Assembly (NCBI RefSeq): GCF_008831285.2
Contig: NC_045139.1
Coordinates: 12,684,704-12,748,703, forward strand
Direction of reading: 5' to 3'
DNA length: 64,000 nucleotides
From: Nymphaea colorata
Taxonomy: Eukaryota; Streptophyta; Magnoliopsida; Nymphaeales; Nymphaeaceae
Shown: positions 45,739 to 57,512 of the stretch, piece after piece
How the letters are laid out: every line of letters begins with the position of its first letter
Numbering within the stretch: the stretch's first letter is position 1
The notes under the pieces: model-generated
Told to the model about the DNA's origin: nothing
What the model saw: only the letters and a program-made list of their open reading frames with translations
Databases searched by the model: none
Translations under genes and position numbers: made by a program

Positions 45739-48700
45739 TTTATCCCCCCCCTTGAGTCTAGCTATCAAGTATCAAACACCTGAGGTCCTTAACCAATAAA
45801 ATCTAAATCTGATTGATCTTAAAACAAATCATACATAAATGATAAAAGTAAAACAAACTTACAAAAAGAACTACAATCGGACCTTAGTTGATTGTCTACA
45901 ATAACAGATTGGAGAACTCTTATAGAACCAAAAGTAAAAAATCTGATTCATATTAAACAGGTCATGCACACATGATAATGCTAACGAAGAAGCTTCTTTT
46001 AGAAAGAGCAACTTGTCTGTGAATTAAATTGTTAAAAACTTAAAAGAATCATAAATAAAGAGAACATATTAAGTACTTAATTATTAACAATATTGCTAAC
46101 CTACAAATAAAAAATAAAGAAAACATATTAACTACAAATCAGAAATAAAGAGAACATATTAATTATTAACCTATTATGCAGAAATCACAATTGATAAACA
46201 AAACGTATAAATTTTGTCTACTAATTCTACTTGTATATTTGAAGTTTAAGTCTAAGTTTCTAATACATAGGAAAAAACAAATCGAAGGCATAGAAAATAC
46301 AATGCACAAAGTTTTTAAGACATAGAGTTTGTAGCACATGTATGCAAATAGACTGAAAACAAGAAGTAGAAACCAGAAAACTACACGCTCAGTACTATCT
46401 AACATGGGTACTGCTCCGAACACTACCCCCACCGTATCGATACGAGATCGGTACCGGTACGCACTTGGGTATGCCATTGGTATTTTGTTGACACATACCC
46501 GAGTACGTATTCGTCCACCTTTGAACTTGGTCAAAGTTGATAGAGTCCAAAAACATCCACAGGTTGGGTTTACAATTTGTTTTTTTGACATTAAAGAGAA
46601 AGCATTAAACATAAAACACAGATTCACCCACAGCGACCGACGGTAGCAAGCTTGACTCCAGCGAACGATGACTTCTCCAGCAAATGGCGACTTCTCCAAC
46701 GACCGATGACTTCTCCGGCGAAGGGCAACACCTATAAATCTTTATAGTATCACACTGAACTGCAATAGTCCGGTCCTATTAAAATCCTGGAGAGGAAATT
46801 AGTTATCGACAGAGAAAGGGCCCTTCAACGAAAGTTCAATAGCTTCGTCGACGATTCTATTCGACTCTCAAGGATTCTAGGTGACATGATCGTCTCTCTC
46901 TTTGTATCAGTTGGCACTTTTTGCTCAATCCTTTAACTATCTGAGGTAATTTTTCTGCGTTATTTGGGCCTTTTTTGCCTACTCAATCTTATGATTCATT
47001 TGAACTAGGGCTCAATTTCGCTTTTTTTTTTCCGGTTGGTTCTGTTTTTTTTTTCGTTGTGGTTGCACCTGAATTAGGCCCTGTTAAATATGCACTAGGT
47101 CATTTGTACTAGGACTCATTTTTGCGGCTTTATTGGCCCTGTTAAATATTTTCTCTTTCTTTCTTTGATGTTCGTGAAAATATGCAGAACTATCGAACAA
47201 TGTCGTTAATGATGATTCTTGTTTCTCACCAGCTTTGTATTTCGTAGTGATCCTCTTCTCTTTTTGGAGGATCTAATTTTGTCATGGAAGGGTTCCGCTG
47301 CCCGCGACCCTTTTCTATAACCAATACATTACTAATAGCAACATTACAAATCTATTTGATTGTATGTCGTTGGCTGGAAATATTGAGTGTGGTTATATGT
47401 GACCATTCGTATCTTGTGTAGAACGGAATACTTAATTTCTGTCACGGTTCTTGGTAGGTTATGAATCAGGTTCCACCATGTTACCTCAATGAATGGTTGC
47501 TATAGTTGATTTTTCTACTTGAATGGTTCCCTTAGACTGTGAACTTTTCATTGGAGGGGTGGTCTCATGATTTATGAATATGCTATTCTGTTTGTTTGAA
47601 TTATAATTTTGTGATATATATGTGTGTGTGTGTGTATACAGTCATACTCCCGCACCCAAGTTTTTTAAAAATGGTCCATACCTGTACGCAGCGGCAACTA
47701 TCTAACATAGGTTCAATATTATGTACCTCAAAAAAAAGTTCGACATACATGCAATGGACTGAAAAATCTGACCGAAATCCTATGTAGTACTTAATATACC
47801 TCAAAAAAAATATGACCACTTGAAATGTAATGCTACATTTCCTCTTTTGTTGACAAAGTGAAAGCTTCATTATAGAGAGACTCATTGTAGTTAGTGAATG
47901 GATGAATCGGATCTTGTTCAAAGTCTCCCAGAGTTTTTTTGTTGGGAAAATTATTATTCTAGTTCATGGTTTGCTTAATTTTGTTTGATACTGCTCCATA
48001 TTTTGTGTTTGTGCATGGAAAAAAAAGGAAAGAATTCGATGCTTACAGAAAAATATTTTGATGTAGGCTGTTAGCTAGTGCTCTTCAAAGTAGTGATGCC
48101 ACTAGACTACTTGATACAAGTATGGACACTAGACTTCGTTTGTTTCTCTTTTGAATGATCACTCGTGCTTGATAGAAACTGATGCAGTTAATATAAACAA
48201 TTCTCAGGCTATTATGTTGGTTTTTCTGTTTACTGTTACACTCGCAAGTATATAAAGGAAGATGATATCTAAGGTTCTTCAATTCATTGAAGGATCTCAC
48301 CTAGAAATGGAGTTCTTGGACGATGTGAGAGTTTTTAAAATATTTTCCTATCTAAATGGATACAAATGTCTAAATTCAGCATTCTCCAATGTTCTATGAT
48401 AAGTGTCATAGCTTTTGAGAAGATATGGGAAGTTCATTCATCTATGAAGGCATTAAATCCTCCACAAAATAGTCTGGTTTTTAGTGGTACCCATACCATT
48501 AATGTGAATAGAAAACTCAAGAAAATTCAACATTTTAGGTGGCATTGGCATTTACTAACTCTGGTCCATGTAACCTTTCCACTGCCACTCACTAGGAAAG
48601 CGCCACTCACATACCTTGATTCGTCTTCAATGCTAAAATAAGACTAGTTTATTGGCTATTTTATTTCATTTTTTGAGTCCCTATCATATTATACTTATTT

Positions 48701-50432
48701 TGAAATGATAGACCTAAATGATTTTTTTGTGACTTTTTGAACACCCATGTTGTTAAAGAATCTGTTATCAATGGTTTGCCCTGGCTGATGACATAAGAGG
48801 GCAGTTTAATGGAATACAGTAGGTTTCAGGGCTGAACATGGTAGTGCAGCTTCATCTTTTGAGACACCATTTTTTTTCTTTGTTTTTTTTTTATCTGATT
48901 GTACTAATGATTCCTCCTTGTTGATGCGTCATGGTAACAAGGAAAAGTGATGACAAATTGCTTCATATCCAAGAACTGATCTAGTCAGAAAGTCCATGAA
49001 GTGAAAGAGGGAGTGCTTCTCTTCCTACTCAAATATTAGTTTTCTGCAACACCTGAAATACAACACATCCAAGGGCTGGAAAGTTTTTACACCCTGGGAA
49101 CTTATATAGCCTATTCTTGGCATAATATTTACTTTTTAATCCTTGTTTTCTTCAGCAATCATAAAACTATTAAAAAAGGCCAATGCTTTAAGCTTGAGCT
49201 TAGTAACTGATACCGATCACCAATATCATTGTGCTCTTTCCACCCCCCACCCCCCCGCCCCTCTTTTATTTGGGGGTTTAAGGTTAGAAACTTATAGGCT
49301 CAAACAATGGAATAACAATGTTTCAACCATGATCTTGGTCTTGACACCCTTTCAAATTCCTCATTTCCCTGTCTGCACTCATTAAAAATCAATATCTAAA
49401 GTTACTTAGAATGTTAAAGCTCAAAGGATGCTGGTATGGCGTGACATATGATATAATAGAGCCAATAAATTTTATAAATCTATGAAATTGCAAAACCAGA
49501 AACCTGTGCATCTGATAGGACATCAAATCAGAGGTTATGAGTATAATTCTCCATACCTTTCCTTGGAGTTTTGCCTAAAGTTAGGTTGCTAAGAAAATAA
49601 AATTGAAGAAGAAAAAGAAATAGTAGTAGGCAACCAAACTCCAACTTGCATTTCTAGGTCGCCTAAAGTGAGAAAGCAAGTTAAAATGCATTGTAAACAT
49701 TCATTTATTAGTACCAGCTCTATATATATATAGACATGAAACTGTAAGGAAAGCAAAATTAAGATGCGAGCTACCTTCAAAAATTTTAGGAAGCATCCAC
49801 TGAGAGCGACAAAGTTGAGGATTGAGAAGGGATTGGAGTTTTGTCGTAGGAGAAGGGGATAAGTCCGCTGAGGAAATTGAGGAGTAACAAGATGCCAGAA
49901 TTTGTCGGCGGAGAAAACGATAGGTGGACAGAGAAGCACAGGCGAGAGATGAGAGAAATGGAGAGGAAAGAGAGCTGGAAGAAAAAGGTGTCAACCTTTA
50001 TCCAGTTTTCAGGGTTTCAAACTTTCAAAACCTATATTTTTTTCTCAATTTTGAGAAACCGACATTATTTTTTTAGCTTTTTTTCTTTTCAATTTTTCCA
50101 AAAAGAACGTTTTCTTTCTTTGTTTTATACAAACATCAACCGTCATGATAGATTCACGAATTTCAATTTTCAGTATTTTTATAAATATATAAGCTAACCA
50201 AACATGCTCTAAATTTAGACCACCACATTGGTAATTTGTGTAAAAGTAACAAAATGAGCAACAAAGCTTAATAATGATTCCACTAATAAATAAATGTCTC
50301 ATACCATTTTAAAACATTTTTCTAGTTAATTATTTCTGCCTTTTGTATAAATACGAATTCGATTGGTTGAGATATGAGAAGTAGGTAGGTGGAACATGAA
50401 GGCTTGCTGAAGTTTATCCGCATAACCTAAAG
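45739..50432. other. No gene recognised
   Basis: Contains a GGTACCGGTACG-rich patch near 46,430-46,510 that may be the 5' end of the hAT element or a MITE; T-rich, intron-like sequence after a donor-like GAG|GTAATT near 46,945; and a short (TA)n tract near 49,725. The serine-rich frame at 49,700-49,994 has no ATG and was not accepted as a gene. Confidence 0.4.
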
Positions 50433-51425
50433 TGTCACAGGCCGACCTTTTCAAGCCTATTTGGCCCGTGCGGCGCCGAAGGTTTCCCAATCCTTCGGTC
50501 AGCCTGACTCAATCTCCATGTAGTCGAAGCTTTCATCAATCTTTTGGGACTGTGGACTAGACAATGAATGCTATGCAGTCGGCACACCATCACCCAGGAT
50601 TATCCCACATATAGACCATCGGCAAGCCGTGGCCATGAGGCCCTGTCAGAACATCGCCATTCCTTCATATGACTATCTACTTCCATATGAAATCTGGGTG
50701 GGAGTAGACTTCCCTTGGGAGGAAGTCCCAGCCCAAGCTAGTTCATGACTCTATGTCATTAAGCAAGGCGGCCGACCATCGCCCTACTCGATGACGAGCA
50801 TTCACTTATTTGCTCCCACGTGACTCTACGTGGTTGTGGACGCAACATATGCGTCCACCGGAAGAATTGCCCCTAACCCACATGCACTCCGTGCGCACCC
50901 AAATGCTACGTGTGAGGAACCCATCCGATTCCCGAATGATGGACTTGCACTTCCAAGGGATAGATGACAATTATGCACTTATATGGTTTGTCGCTGCACA
51001 TTTCATGTGCATTGCTTTCTGCTTGACTTAGCGTCTGATCGGATCCTACATGCTTCCCGAGCAATGCCTAAACTGACCAAGCAACATCCTATACTGATGG
51101 CTTAGCCGGGCTAACACAGCCAGTCCGCAACATAAAATGTTAGGTCAATATATGAGTTTTACAATGTCCACACAATAGCCAACATTTGCTAGAGGGAATA
51201 TAGAGCACTTTATCTCTTAGTGATAAATACAACAAGTCTGAATACATTACACAGACACTTCAAAGAATATCACAAGCTAAAGAGGGACAAATAGTCCCTA
51301 TTTATACAGATGCAGTGGTAAAACTCAAAAGGAAGAATGAAAACTACAATGAACGATAATCATAAATATGGTTAAAAGGTTTTAAATGGTGAGGCTCTTT
51401 TCAGGTGGTTTTTAGCAAAAACATA
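50433..51425 (-). mobile_element. Probable solo LTR, minus orientation
   Basis: On the minus strand the block ends GGTCGGCCTGTGACA (at 50,433), a common plant LTR terminus. Near its other end it contains CTGTATAAATAGGGAC (about 51,296-51,310), a TATA-box-like LTR promoter, followed downstream by a long GC-richer stretch. No primer site lies beyond 50,433, so it is not a 5' LTR of a full element. The far boundary is uncertain: AACA|TAAAA near 51,424 would give a 4-of-5 match to TAAAG at 50,428-50,432. Confidence 0.4.
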
Positions 51426-51484
51426 AAAATAGTTAGATAAATTAATAAATAATGTTTTAGTAATGTTGTAAGGGTACAACATAC

Positions 51485-51504
51485 ATATATATATATATAT
51501 ATAT
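51485..51504. repeat. (TA)n microsatellite
   Basis: Short TA tract in AT-rich unassigned DNA (51.43-52.49 kb), which otherwise shows no recognisable feature. Confidence 0.9.
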
Positions 51505-52481
51505 TTTAAGAGATGTTCATTTTTTGTTATTAAAGAGTATTGTTTAAGTAAAAAGACACTAACTTAATATATGTTTCCCACCAAGTCAATCTTGAAGGTC
51601 ATATTTGTAAGGTTAGATTGCAAACAAATTATTTTAATAACTAATTTTAATGGGTCTGGTTCTTATCTCTTGCCCAAGTGGTCTTGTTATATATATATAC
51701 ACACAAGCAACTGGATATCTAGCTTTGACTGCCACTTTCCCTCGAAATATCAGCTTGTTGTATAAGTCTTGAGAAACAATGTCTTTCAAATTCGGCCATT
51801 TGAAGATTCATGGTCCAGCAAAACAGAACAGAACAGCAAGACAGAAAGCTGCCAAGATTTGGAATAACAACTGGATATGTTCAGGAGAACACAACATCAA
51901 GCATCCAGCCGGCCACTCAACAATTAATGGCCACAGACCTTGATACCATGAAACTTACTAGATGCAGACCCAAACACTAGCGGGTTGTTGTGGTTCCTAC
52001 CAACAGTTTTAACTGTCGCTAAAAACAGGCGTTGTTGTGAAATCAGATATTGACTTAACCTCAGTAGACCCAATCCAACTGAACTTAGGTTTAGCATCAA
52101 TGAATCTCCCCCCCTACCTTTTTTTTCTAAATTTCATATGCATTAGAATGCATTAGAAAAATAAGGCTTTGATGGGAGCTTAGGGTAATCAGATACTAAT
52201 CTTGCAGGTTTGAACAACTAATCAAGGATCTACTAAAACTAATTCTAAAATTAACTGAAACTCAACTTAAATGAACAGAAAAGACTATGAAACGATTGAA
52301 ATTATAATTTCTTCATCAACACTCCTCTACAAATGATACCCACATCTCTTTATATAAAAGGACGGGACAGACCAAGGATCCAGATCCATGTGAACAAGAA
52401 GTGGATCTTTGGATCCAATTACATGAGTTTAGATCTTAATATATGCATCGTTTATATATATAATCAAAACTAGGATATGCA

Positions 52482-52491
<10 letters not shown>

Positions 52492-52545
<54 letters not shown>
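52492..52545. repeat. (TA)n(GA)n compound microsatellite
   Basis: TA tract at 52,492-52,520 followed directly by GA to 52,545. It lies just beyond the 3' end of the DUF761-like frame. Confidence 0.95.
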
Positions 52546-52577
52546 AAACTAACAAACTAGGATCCCAATATGCAATA

Positions 52578-53060
52578 TCAGATATGGATCTTGTCATCTT
52601 CTGCTCTGCATACGTCGTGAGCTTTTATCATTCTTGTCACTGAATCATTGTTTGCATCCCACCATATGTTTTGCTCACAAATCATGTGTTGTGCATAATT
52701 CTGATCGCAGATACTCATAGAATTTGGTGATGAATTCCTTGGTTTCCTTGTCAATGCAATCATAGTTCGTTGAAGACGATGTTCCCTGCTGCCAGAATTC
52801 ATCATGTCGAGTGCTTGCTGGAAGGCAACCTCCCAATAATCACCGTTGGAAGACTGAGGGTGGTGCTGCCAGTGGCGATGGAAGTAGTTGTGATGGCGTG
52901 TGTGCTTCCTGTTCATGAAAGCGAAGATGTGGGCTGGGGCACTATTGCAGCTATACTCATAGTCGTTGCGGGCATACGGCTCATGGTTGATGCTAACGGA
53001 GCAGCAATGGCATGTGATGAAGTTTTCAATAGATTTTCCTATGTACTCACCCTTCTTCAT
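52578..53060 (-). CDS. DUF761 / ACRE146-like plant protein, 5' part disrupted
   Basis: 160-codon minus-strand frame from the ATG at 53,060. It reads MKKGEYIGKSIENFI, then NDYEYSCNSAPAHIFAF with NRKHTRHHNYFHRHWQHH, then AFQQALDMMNSG. The same order, a basic MKRGK--GKA stretch, a YEFSCS-SPA motif, a Lys/His-rich run and a hydrophobic helix, marks plant DUF761-type proteins annotated as Avr9/Cf-9 rapidly elicited protein 146. The usual C-terminal LPGFG motif is absent. Upstream, an in-frame TAG replaces the CAG of the 42.7 kb paralogue, and the acceptor side is displaced by a copia element, so this is probably a pseudogene or truncated gene. No signal peptide or membrane segment is seen. Function in the family is not well defined. 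Confidence 0.55.
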   Translation of the reverse strand: MKKGEYIGKSIENFITCHCCSVSINHEPYARNDYEYSCNSAPAHIFAFMNRKHTRHHNYFHRHWQHHPQSSNGDYWEVAFQQALDMMNSGSREHRLQRTMIALTRKPRNSSPNSMSICDQNYAQHMICEQNIWWDANNDSVTRMIKAHDVCRAEDDKIHI

Positions 53061-53191
53061 CACGCTCTAGAGGCTGGATCTTAGCACATTAAGGACTGAT
53101 TTTGCTCTGCAAGCAGATACAACAGTTGTTGGCTTTTCTTCCATACAACAGTTGTGACTTTAACTTGTCTTTTGACAACAGAAGAAACAAA

Positions 53192-53196
53192 ACTCT
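53192..53196. other. Target-site duplication of copia element 2
   Basis: ACTCT, repeated at 57,508-57,512. The paralogous uninterrupted locus has GCTCT at 42,844-42,848. Confidence 0.95.
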
Positions 53197-53734
53197 TGTA
53201 GGAGAAGATGTTGGGCCGTAGATATATCTTAGATCCAAACCCGAACCTATGCAGATAAAAACCGACAGTCTCGACGTCCAAAATAATTATCAATAATAAA
53301 TTTGACAAAGTATACTTAATAAGAATTAAATAGCCAAACGAAAGTAGCTCACAAAATAAGCTAAAGCCCAACAGTTGATAATCTCAAAATGTAAACTTCT
53401 TTATTCATCAAAATAAACATTAATGAGGACTCAAGAAAACTCACCTAATCTCACATAGTGAACTTTCACACCCAAGCACTTCGATGTCCTTTGCACCCAA
53501 TAACTTTGCACTTAATCACTCAATGCTCACTCACCAGCTCAGAAAGTGAGTACACACTCAACCCTCTTGATGCTTTACAAAGTGGCTAGTCACTCCTATT
53601 TATAGGGAGGACTAGTCAGTGGTGGATGAATCTATGAATTCTACATTTTTTTTTCTTTAATCATTAAGCACCGGCTTTCACAACCTCTTGAGTCTTCTTG
53701 ACTCTTCCAAGATAGTCGGTGCTGACTCTTTACA
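53197..53734 (-). repeat. Copia element 2, 3' LTR
   Basis: TGTAGGAGAAGATGTTGGGC to CTCTTTACA. Pairs with 56,957-57,507. Confidence 0.95.
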
Positions 53735-53745
53735 ATCTCCCCCTC
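53735..53745 (-). promoter_or_regulatory. Polypurine tract, copia element 2
   Basis: Minus strand GAGGGGGAGAT directly before the 3' LTR, as is usual in plant copia elements. Confidence 0.9.
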
Positions 53746-53826
53746 ATTACCAACTCTCTACTCATGACCTCTAACATTCTTCTAAGCTTGGCGAATGTTT
53801 GTACTGACAAGTTTTTGGTAAAAATG

Positions 53827-54178
53827 TCAGCAACTTGATCTTCTTAAGCGATTGGCTGCAACTGAATCTTTCCTTTGAGTACATTCTCTCTGATAAAATG
53901 ATGTTCCACCTCTATGTTCAGGCTGCTCCATATAGATTTCATGATCAAGATCTCCATATAAGAAAATATTTTTCACATCCACTTGCCATAGCTTCCAAGA
54001 TTTGCTTGCAGCAATGGCTATCATAATATATACAAATGTGGTCTTTGCAACAGGACTAAAAGTTTCTTCAAAATCAATGTTATACTGCTGTGAAAATCCT
54101 CTCATGAATAGTCAAGCCTTATATCTATCGACTAAGCCATCTACATTTCTTTTTATTTTGTAAACCCGCTAACGAGTA
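53827..54178 (-). pseudogene. Copia element 2 reverse transcriptase, N-terminal part only
   Basis: GFSQQYNIDFEETFSPVAK, then WQVDVKNIFLYGDLDHEIYM, covers the fingers and motif A (the first catalytic Asp in QVD is kept). After the EQP-type motif the family sequence stops and unrelated sequence leads to the polypurine tract, marking the deletion point near 53,910. An upstream piece (VYKIK-type, RLVRGF lost) near 54,120-54,180 is frameshifted. Confidence 0.8.
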
Positions 54179-54638
54179 ATGAGCTTTACTCCTACAGACT
54201 TTGGTACAAGTTCCCAAGTCTCGTTATGCTGCAATGCCTTCATTTCATCTTTCATTGCAGCTTGTCATTTTTCAACACCTTTTGCTTCTTCAAAAGAAGC
54301 TGGCTCGATATCCTCCATGATGGCACAGTCTGTGTTTGCATACATGGAATTTGGTTTTGGTATTCTTGTTGATCTTCTTAATATTATAGATGCTCCTTCT
54401 GACTCTTCAAGTTGTGATGGTTTTTCTTCATCTATACTTCGTTGTTGAATAGAACTAACTCCTATTCTCCATGAATCTGCTTGTTCTTCTATTCTTGGGC
54501 AATGTTTAGGTGTTTGAACTTGTTTATCTGATCATCTTGATTTTGTGTCTTCTAGCTTAGGTTCTCCTTTATTCATCTCAAATTGTATTTGTTTCGAATG
54601 TCTCTCTCAAAAACTGAAGAATCTGGAAGCACCTTCTT

Positions 54639-55860
54639 CTATTCTGACCACCAAGATGATGCTTCATCGATGATAACATCGTAAGAAACATCAACTTGTT
54701 TTGTGCTAGGATTAGCACATCTCCATCCCTTCTGATATGGATCATATCCGACAAAGATACATCTCAGTGCCTTCTTGTCGAACTTAGTCTTGTGCTGTTC
54801 AGATAAAAAAACATAACATATACAACCAAATATTCTAAAATAACTCACAGACAGCTTCTTTTTATGGAGCATTTCGTATGGAGACTTAAAATCAAATCTT
54901 GGCAATGGTAGTAGATTAATTACATGTACAGCGACACTAACACACTTGGCCTAAAATCTTGGTGGCATGTTCTTTGCATGCATCATGCTTCGGCATGTTT
55001 CTGCTATATGATGTTTCTTTCTTTCTATACTCCATTTTGTTGAGGCGTATAGGCACATATAAATTTCCTTCGAATACCATGTTGCATCATAAATGCCATA
55101 AACATGTCAGATGTATATTCGCCACCATTATTTGTACATGGGCACTGAATTGTATACCCAAGTTCTTTTCTCACCATTTGGTCTAACTTTTTAAACTTTT
55201 CAAGTGCTTCAGACATTTCTTTCATGAAATAGACCTAAGTATATCTCGAAAAATCATCAATAAATGTGTTAAAATACCACTTGCTTTCAACTGATAGGTT
55301 TGGTACTTTTCTGATTACATCTGAATGCACAAGTTCGAATGGCACTTTAGCTCTATACTTTGATTCTTTGAATGACCTCTTGTGTGCCTTTCCATATTGA
55401 CATCCTGAGGATACTTTGCCTGTTCGTACCTCAAGCTTTGACAGTCCAATCAACTGCTCTTTATTATACATCTCCCAGAGTTTGATATATCCAACATGAG
55501 CAAGTCTCTCATGCCAGATATCTAAAGTGTCATGCTTCTTTGTTTTGTCAATATATGTTGTTTCTGCTGAGAGGATATATATTGACTCAACTTTTCTTCA
55601 TTCAAATATGGGAGTTCCTTGGACATCTACATTTTCATAAACTTTCACATCATTTGGACCGAACAATACATAGTGACTTAAAGCTATAAGTTGTATCATA
55701 GACAACAAGTTCTTTATCATTCTTAAAACATGATAAATGTTTCGTAAAATCTAGTCTTTACAAAGGTTAGCTACAACCTCTGCTTCTCCAATATGTGCCA
55801 CTCGAAGCTTTGGGTTCTTAGAAATAACAACTCGACTTCAGTCATATTTTTTCATATTTA
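54639..55860 (-). pseudogene. Copia element 2 integrase region
   Basis: Blocks in order on the minus strand: a pre-integrase zinc-type region ending CQYGKAHKRSF, and integrase start LVHSDVIRKVPNL with a retained first Asp and FIDDFSRYT (55,235-55,471); LGYTIQCPCTNNGGEYTS and then AYTPQQNGV (55,025-55,225), where the second catalytic Asp of the DNGGE box is Asn; and the C-terminal domain SPYEMLHKKKLSVSYFRIFGC with KTKFDKKA and FVGYDPYQKGWR (54,639-54,905). Stops and frameshifts separate the blocks. Protease-type DSAYSNLMTG lies upstream near 55,880-55,920. Confidence 0.8.
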
Positions 55861-56104
55861 CAAATTTACTCTCATCACCAGTCATAAGATTTGAATATGC
55901 AGAATCAATTATTTAATCAGTTTGATAATTGATTTTCTCTTCTTTTTCTTTTACAGGTTTTATATAGGCTGAATTACATCTTTCTTGTTTAATATCCTCT
56001 ATAACCTCCGTTGAGTACAAAAATATTTTTTTTTGTACAGTCTCATTAGCTCCTCTATGTTGTTTACTTGTCATGATTGCATTTCCTTCATTTATTCTAA
56101 CTCT

Positions 56105-56818
56105 ACAGTCACGAGTAAAATGATCAAATTTTTCACATCTAAAACACTTCTTCCTTTGTCTCCATTGTTGTGTAGTTTCTCTTATTTGCTTTTCTATATT
56201 TTTCTCTTTCTTTTTGTCAATGTTCTTACTTGGAGAACTAATGACTGACTTAGTTGGCCATCGTGATCGCTAACCCTTACTAAACAAAGCTTCCTCATTA
56301 TTTTGAGTGAAATCCTAGCCATTTGCTTCATAATGTTTCTTGATTGATCAAAAGATTCTCTAACTCCAACAAAGTTGGTTGAACTGGCTAGCCTTGGACA
56401 CCAATTATAAAATTACTAAATTTTAGGCGAAGTCCACGAACAACAATTCTTTGGGCCTCACTAATCTTAAACTCATGGTCAATTTGAGAAATCTCCCTAC
56501 AGATGTTTTTAACCTTCATAAAGTATTCTGCTATCAACATGTTTCCTTGACTTAATGTAGATCATTTTCTAACAGCTGTAGGCAGACGTCATTAGCTCAA
56601 GAAAATAGCATTGCAAAAGCATCTCATGCTTCTTCAGGAGTCTTAGCATCACGTATATGCTCTAATAAATCCTTTATCGTAATTGGAAATAGAGCTTTCC
56701 ATGCTTTGATCATCCATTTCTTCTTAGCTTCCTCGTCGATAGGGATATTTGTGTCTGATCCCAATACTATGTCCAATAATTCATGTCCTAAAAATATGTT
56801 TGCATGCAAAATTTTCAA
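56105..56818 (-). pseudogene. Copia element 2 gag with zinc knuckle
   Basis: UBN2-type gag: DEEAKKKWMIKAWKALF, then LLEHIRDAKTPEEA (56,624-56,818). The nucleocapsid zinc knuckle at 56,105-56,146 reads CFRC, four residues, His, four residues, Cys, with all four zinc ligands intact. Stops occur between the two parts. Confidence 0.85.
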
Positions 56819-56942
56819 TAGCCATAATGGCTATCATTAAGCTTTTCAATATTATTTAATGCAACCGCTAATGCCACCATAATTTCAGATAATAATTAGC
56901 CCAATTAATGTCACAATTAAACCGGCCTATAGATTGAACCTC

Positions 56943-56954
56943 GCTTTGATACCA
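56943..56954 (-). promoter_or_regulatory. Primer-binding site, copia element 2
   Basis: Minus strand TGGTATCAAAGC, two bases after the 5' LTR; matches initiator-Met tRNA. Confidence 0.95.
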
Positions 56955-56956
56955 AT

Positions 56957-57507
56957 TGTAGGAGAAAATGTTAGGCCATAGGTATATCTTAGATCCAAAC
57001 CTGAATTTATGTGAAGAAAAAGCGGTACAGTCTCGGTCCAAAAAAATTCTTAATAATAACCTTGACAAAGTATACTTAACAAGAACTAAATAACTAAACG
57101 AATATATCTCACAAAATGAGCTAAAACCCAACAGTTGATAATCTCAAAATGTAAACTACTATATTCATCAAAATGAACATTACAAAAGAGGACTCAAGAA
57201 AACTCACCTAATCTCACATAGTGAACTTTCGCACCCAAACACTTCCATGCCCTTTGCACCCAATGCCTTTGCACATAATCACTCAATGCTCACACACCAG
57301 CTCGCACACCAGCTCACAAAGTGAGCACACACCAACTCTCTTGATGCTTTACAAAGTGGCTAGTCACTCTCATTATAGGGAGGACTAGTCGGTGGTGGAT
57401 GAATCCACTGAATTCTACATTTTTTTTCTTTAATCATTAAGCATCGCCTTTCACAGCCTCTTGAGTCTTCTCAACTCTTCCAAGAGAGTTGGTGATGACT
57501 CTTTACA
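56957..57507 (-). repeat. Copia element 2, 5' LTR
   Basis: 551 bp. Longer than its partner mainly because a CACCAGCTCGCA-type unit is duplicated near 57,296-57,312. Confidence 0.95.
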
Positions 57508-57512
57508 ACTCT

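Larger units (their letters stand above)
53197..57507 (-). mobile_element. Ty1/copia element 2, internally deleted
   Basis: 4,311-bp minus-strand copia element with LTRs of 538 and 551 bp, TSD ACTCT, primer site and polypurine tract. Gag, zinc knuckle, integrase and the first part of reverse transcriptase are present. The reverse transcriptase palm with YVDD and the whole RNase H are missing, so a 3' internal deletion removed them. By hand the LTRs differ at roughly one position in ten. It lies inside sequence paralogous to 42,666-42,905, splitting an exon-like region. Confidence 0.95.

Noticed and set aside
49700-49994. Serine/leucine-rich frame resembling an organelle transit peptide with a donor-like GAAG|GTAGC
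   Set aside because: The frame has no ATG; the first codon is TTG and a stop lies just upstream. It may be 5' UTR or chance.
52770-53084. 104-codon plus-strand frame opposite the DUF761-like frame
   Set aside because: The minus-strand frame shows family motifs in the right order (MKKG, YEYSC, Lys/His run); the plus-strand frame shows none.
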